DNA of 64,000 bases from Herbidospora sakaeratensis (GTDB lineage: Bacteria; Actinomycetota; Actinomycetes; Streptosporangiales; Streptosporangiaceae), in contig NZ_BBXC01000011.1 in NCBI RefSeq assembly GCF_001570525.1, positions 476,113 through 540,112 on the forward strand. Direction: 5' to 3'. The notes under the pieces are model-generated. The model had not been told where the DNA came from. It worked only from the letters and a program-made list of their open reading frames with translations, and did no database searches. Shown in pieces: positions 60,733 to 64,000 of the stretch. A program made the translations under genes and the position numbers. Positions within the stretch are counted from its first letter, which is position 1. Each line of letters starts with the position of its first letter.

Positions 60733-62178
60733 ATGCCCGTTTTGCGATTCACCGGAGGAATCGCGACGCTCGCCGCCGCGTGCTGCGCGTGCGGCGTTGC
60801 CTTCAACTCCCCGGCTGACGAGGTGCCCCCGCCGTCGGAGCCGACGATGCTGACCTTCGTCGACCCGGCCGCGGTGCCCGGGCTCCAGGTTCAGACGATC
60901 TACAAAGAGACGGGCAAGGCCAACGTCCACCTGACCTACCCCCAGATCCCGGGCGCGACGCCGCTGAGCGACCGGATGCGGGCCGACCTGGTCGCCGAGG
61001 CCAAGGCCTTCAACGAGAAGGCCGACAAGGGAAAGGCGGCGCTGCCCAAGTCGGAGATCAACGTCGAGTGGCAGCTCACCGCGGTGTCGCCGAAGGTCAG
61101 TGGCGTCCGCCTCCGGACGGGCCGCTACGAGGGCGCCTCGTGGGTCAACTCGACCCGGACCCTCTGGTACGACGGCGCCCGCGTCGTCACCTCCGATCTG
61201 CTGGTCAAGAACCTCGACGCCCTCGCGCGGGCGGTCGGGGCCCGGCTGGCCGACGACGCCGAGGTCGATCACGGGGCGATCAAGGCCGACCGGGCGCTGT
61301 TCGACTCGCTCGACTTCAACTCGCGGGGCGACCTGGTGGTGGAGTTCGACGACTACGAGATCGGGCCGGGCGCGCTGGGCCGGGTGGCCACGGCGATCCC
61401 GAAGCAGGACGCGATCCCGCTGCTGTCGGACTTCGGCAGGGCCGCCCAGCGAGCCGTCGAGTCGGCCCGGCCGACCACCCCGCCCGAACTGCGGGACCCT
61501 CCGGAGGCCACGGCGCCGGCGGTGCCGGGGAAGGTCGACTGCCGGGTCGCCCGCTGCGTCGCCCTGACGTTCGACGAGGGGCCGGGGCCGTACACCGACC
61601 GGATCCTGACCGCGCTCGGCGCCACCCGCGCCACCTTCTTCCTCACCGGCACCAGCGCGGCGGCCCGGCCCGACCTGCTGCGCCGGATGGCGCGCGACGG
61701 CCACCTGGTCGGCAACCACGGCTGGTCGCACCGCGACCTGACGACGCTCCCGGACAACCGCATCTACGAGCAGTTGTCGCGCACCCAGGACGTCATCGCC
61801 CAGTCGACCGGCAGCGTCCCGGCCCTGATGCGGCCCCCCTACGGCGCCACCAACCCCGACGTCGCCAAGGTCGCCGGCGAGCTGAAGCTCAGCGTGGTCA
61901 CCTGGGACGTCGACGGCGGCGACGAGGGCGACGCCACCCCGCAGGAGATCTGCAAACGGGTCACCTCGGCCGTGAAGCCCGGCTCGATCGTGCTCCTGCA
62001 CGACCTGGGCCCCGCCACCCCCGAAGCCATCCCGCTCATCCTGAAGGAACTCGAGGAACGCGGATACTCTTTTGTCACCGTTCCCGAGTTGTACGGAACA
62101 CGCCCGATGCGGCCAGGCGTAACCTACGAATCGGCCGCCGACGTGGCCGTCTCGCGCTATGGGCGGCCGCTACCGTGA
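60733..62178 (+). CDS. Polysaccharide deacetylase (NodB) lipoprotein with an N-terminal DUF3298/RsiV-like domain
   Basis: A 481-residue exported protein. The signal region ends in LAAACCACG, a possible lipobox. Residues 45-265 form a domain reminiscent of DUF3298/RsiV-like proteins (VHLTYPQIPGATPLSDRMRADLVAEAKAFNEKA..WVNSTRTLWYDGARVVTSDLLV..DLVVEFDDYEIGPGALG). The NodB domain follows: TFDEGPGPYTDRIL (motif 1, with the second Asp replaced by Glu), GNHGWSHRDL (motif 2 histidines), RPPYGATNPDV, DVDGGD and VLLHDLG. It should deacetylate peptidoglycan or another glycan at the cell surface. Confidence 0.88.
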   Translation: MPVLRFTGGIATLAAACCACGVAFNSPADEVPPPSEPTMLTFVDPAAVPGLQVQTIYKETGKANVHLTYPQIPGATPLSDRMRADLVAEAKAFNEKADKGKAALPKSEINVEWQLTAVSPKVSGVRLRTGRYEGASWVNSTRTLWYDGARVVTSDLLVKNLDALARAVGARLADDAEVDHGAIKADRALFDSLDFNSRGDLVVEFDDYEIGPGALGRVATAIPKQDAIPLLSDFGRAAQRAVESARPTTPPELRDPPEATAPAVPGKVDCRVARCVALTFDEGPGPYTDRILTALGATRATFFLTGTSAAARPDLLRRMARDGHLVGNHGWSHRDLTTLPDNRIYEQLSRTQDVIAQSTGSVPALMRPPYGATNPDVAKVAGELKLSVVTWDVDGGDEGDATPQEICKRVTSAVKPGSIVLLHDLGPATPEAIPLILKELEERGYSFVTVPELYGTRPMRPGVTYESAADVAVSRYGRPLP

Positions 62179-62206
62179 ATCCAGCGGGGACATATAGTTA
62201 GGCACC

Positions 62207-62290
62207 GTGACCCGAATCATCCTCTTCGCTCGCCGGCACGTCGACCTGTGCCGCATCGCGTCGGGACTGTGTCAAGCCCTGCCCGACTGA
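62207..62290 (+). CDS. Putative regulatory leader peptide (27 residues)
   Basis: A short frame encodes MTRIILFARRHVDLCRIASG followed by LCQALPD. The RRHVDLCRIASGLC stretch has the RHxDLxRxxxxxC motif I recall from actinobacterial leader peptides placed before sulphur-related operons, in which cysteine codons control downstream expression by ribosome stalling. It carries two cysteine codons (TGC and TGT). A TATAGT element at 62193-62198 lies 8 bases before the GTG, so the transcript may be nearly leaderless. The korA gene starts 138 bases after its stop; its product and its partners are iron-sulphur and thiamine enzymes. Confidence 0.65.
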   Translation: MTRIILFARRHVDLCRIASGLCQALPD

Positions 62291-62428
62291 CGCCCCATCC
62301 CCCCACACGAGCGACAAAGGTCACAACCCACGCGCATTCGTATAAGCGCGGCAAAGGGATCTAGCATTGAATTCACACACGTGCCACGAGCAGACCGCGC
62401 CTTGGTCTGTCGAGGAGGACTGAGCGCT

Positions 62429-64000
62429 GTGACCAAGCAGGTGCAGCAACTCGACCGCGTGATCATCCGGTTCGCGGGTGACTCCGGCGACGGCATGCAG
62501 CTCACCGGCGACCGATTCACCGCGGAGACGGCGTCGTTCGGCAACGACCTGTCGACGCTGCCCAACTTCCCGGCCGAGATCCGCGCCCCGGCAGGCACCC
62601 TCCCCGGAGTGTCGAGCTTCCAGCTCCACTTCGCCGACCACGACATCCTCACCCCCGGCGACGCGCCCAACGTCCTGGTCGCGATGAACCCGGCCGCCCT
62701 CAAGGCGAACCTGTCCGACCTGCCGCGCGGCGCCGACATCATCGCCAACGCCGACGAGTTCACCAAGCGGAACCTGCAGAAGGTCGGCTACGACGTCAAT
62801 CCGCTCGAAGACGAGAGCCTGGCCGAGTGGCGGCTCCACTCGGTGCCGCTGACCTCGCTGACGGTCAAGGCGCTCGAAGAGTTCGACATCTCGAAGAAGG
62901 ACGCCGAGCGCGCGAAGAACATGTTCGCCCTCGGCCTGCTCTCGTGGCTCTACGGCCGCCCGGTCGAGGCGACCATCAAGTTCATCGAGACCAAGTTCGC
63001 CAAGAAGCCCGAGATCGCCAAGTCGAACGTGGCGGCCTTCAACGCCGGCTACAACTACGGCGAGACGACCGAGGCGTTCTCGGTCTCGTACGAGATCAAG
63101 CCCGCCCCGCTGAGCGCCGGCGTCTACCGGAACATCTCCGGCAACCAGGCGCTGGCCCTCGGGCTGGTCGCGGCGTCGGTCCAGTCGAAGCTGCCGCTGT
63201 TCCTGGGCTCCTACCCGATCACCCCGGCCTCCGACATCCTCCACGAGTTGTCGAAGCACAAGCGGTTCGGCATCCGGACCTTCCAGGCCGAAGACGAGAT
63301 CGCCGGCGTCGGCGCGGCGCTGGGCGCGGCGTTCGGCGGCGCGCTCGGCGTGACCACCACGTCGGGCCCCGGTGTGGCGCTGAAGGCCGAGACGGTGGGC
63401 CTCGCGGTCACCACCGAGCTGCCGCTGATCGTGGTCGACGTGCAGCGCGCCGGCCCCTCGACCGGCATGCCGACCAAGACCGAGCAGACCGACCTGCTGA
63501 TGGCGCTGTTCGGCCGCAACGGCGAGTCGCCGGTCCCGGTGATCGCCCCGGCGACGCCGAGCGACTGTTTCGACGCCGCCGTCGAGGCCGCCCGGATCGC
63601 GATCAAGTACCGCACCCCGGTGATGCTGCTCTCCGACGGCTACCTGGCCAACGGCTCCGAGCCGTGGAAGGTCCCGGCGCAGGCCGAGCTGCCCGACATC
63701 TCGGTGGAGTTCACGACCGCGCCCAACGGCGACGACGGCACCACCTTCCTGCCGTTCAAGCGCGACGCCGAGACGCTGGCCCGCCCATGGGCGATCCCCG
63801 GCACGCCCGGCCTCGAACACCGCATCGGCGGCATCGAGAAGGCCGACGGCACCGGCAACATCTCCTACGACCCGAACAACCACGACCTGATGGTCCGGCT
63901 GCGTCAGGCCAAGATCGACGGCATCGACGTGCCCGACCTCGAGGTCGACGACCCCGACGGCGACGCCCGGGTGCTCGTGCTCGGCTGGGGTTCGACCTAC
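62429..64000 (+). CDS. korA: 2-oxoacid:ferredoxin oxidoreductase alpha subunit (KorA), cut by window end
   Basis: The frame is open to the window end, giving 524 residues. It is the fused gamma-alpha subunit: residues 10-190 are the gamma-type domain (VIIRFAGDSGDGMQLTGDRF, LPNFPAEIRAPAGTLPGVSSFQLHFAD), residues 210-450 the pyrimidine/TPP-binding alpha domain (LGSYPITPASDILHELSKH, FQAEDEIAGVGAALGAAFGGALGVTTTSGPG, VVDVQRAGPSTGMPTKTEQTDL). The enzyme oxidises 2-oxoglutarate (or pyruvate) with CoA and reduces ferredoxin in the cytoplasm. AGGAGG lies about 11 bases before GTG 62429. A beta-subunit gene is expected just beyond the edge. Confidence 0.95.
   Translation, partial: MTKQVQQLDRVIIRFAGDSGDGMQLTGDRFTAETASFGNDLSTLPNFPAEIRAPAGTLPGVSSFQLHFADHDILTPGDAPNVLVAMNPAALKANLSDLPRGADIIANADEFTKRNLQKVGYDVNPLEDESLAEWRLHSVPLTSLTVKALEEFDISKKDAERAKNMFALGLLSWLYGRPVEATIKFIETKFAKKPEIAKSNVAAFNAGYNYGETTEAFSVSYEIKPAPLSAGVYRNISGNQALALGLVAASVQSKLPLFLGSYPITPASDILHELSKHKRFGIRTFQAEDEIAGVGAALGAAFGGALGVTTTSGPGVALKAETVGLAVTTELPLIVVDVQRAGPSTGMPTKTEQTDLLMALFGRNGESPVPVIAPATPSDCFDAAVEAARIAIKYRTPVMLLSDGYLANGSEPWKVPAQAELPDISVEFTTAPNGDDGTTFLPFKRDAETLARPWAIPGTPGLEHRIGGIEKADGTGNISYDPNNHDLMVRLRQAKIDGIDVPDLEVDDPDGDARVLVLGWGSTY

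Noticed and set aside
62321-63883. A 520-codon minus-strand frame across korA
   Set aside because: It is the antisense shadow of korA, which has ordered catalytic motifs; the minus product is compositionally biased.

Overview
The window is high-GC DNA with dense, often overlapping genes, GTG starts, and LAL, BTAD, MmyB-type and TetR regulators. Several features point to a filamentous actinomycete, probably of the Streptosporangiales: a PknB-type kinase, the tRNA-Thr / tRNA-Met / rpmG / hadA / hadB / murB order, and a duplicated partial nuo operon. The family assignment is inference from gene content; no rRNA is present. No prophage or CRISPR array was seen.

Positions 1-13,250 carry the end of an amino-acid permease, lipB, a PspC-domain protein, and two TetR genes, each divergent from its likely target across paired palindromic operators. 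These are followed by an orphan sensor kinase, an MmyB-like regulator, a very short Rho paralogue, the helicase hrpB and a secreted protein whose start codon can be sequestered in a hairpin. Positions 13,300-17,700 hold two compact accessory modules. One is an SPFH membrane protein overlapping a ribbon-helix-helix regulator behind a palindromic operator. The other is an XRE-HTH/ImmA-IrrE-type metallopeptidase overlapping a PIN-like protein, in DNA of visibly lower GC.

Positions 17,700-24,300 hold a deoxyribose-phosphate pathway cluster (deoC, an aldehyde dehydrogenase and a half-length aldehyde dehydrogenase), a 52-residue gene with a structured leader, and a large LAL regulator. Positions 24,300-29,000 are the housekeeping block: a GDT1/UPF0016 cation exporter under a yybP-ykoY manganese riboswitch, murB, a glycosyltransferase, hadB/hadA, rpmG, tRNA-Met and tRNA-Thr. 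A 42-bp hairpin repeat occurs both in this block and upstream of the 52-residue gene.

Positions 29,000-48,400 are mixed accessory and housekeeping genes: hemerythrin, a 1079-residue BTAD/AAA regulator, an FG-GAP protein, a UvrA-like ATPase, purC, STAS and GAF/histidine-kinase signalling genes, tRNA-Tyr, a YajQ-type protein, an atypical SDR, tandem membrane paralogues and an HtpX-like protease. Positions 48,400-60,650 are a minus-strand partial complex I operon, nuoA-B-C-H-I-J-K-L-M-N. It lacks nuoD, E, F and G. It is interrupted between nuoA and nuoB by a TnpB-only IS605-type element, and between nuoH and nuoI by two opposite-strand genes that share a membrane domain. Its NuoI has a long tail with three copies of a short basic motif. 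The window ends with a polysaccharide deacetylase and the start of a 2-oxoacid:ferredoxin oxidoreductase operon (korA, cut by the edge), preceded by a 27-residue cysteine-containing leader peptide.
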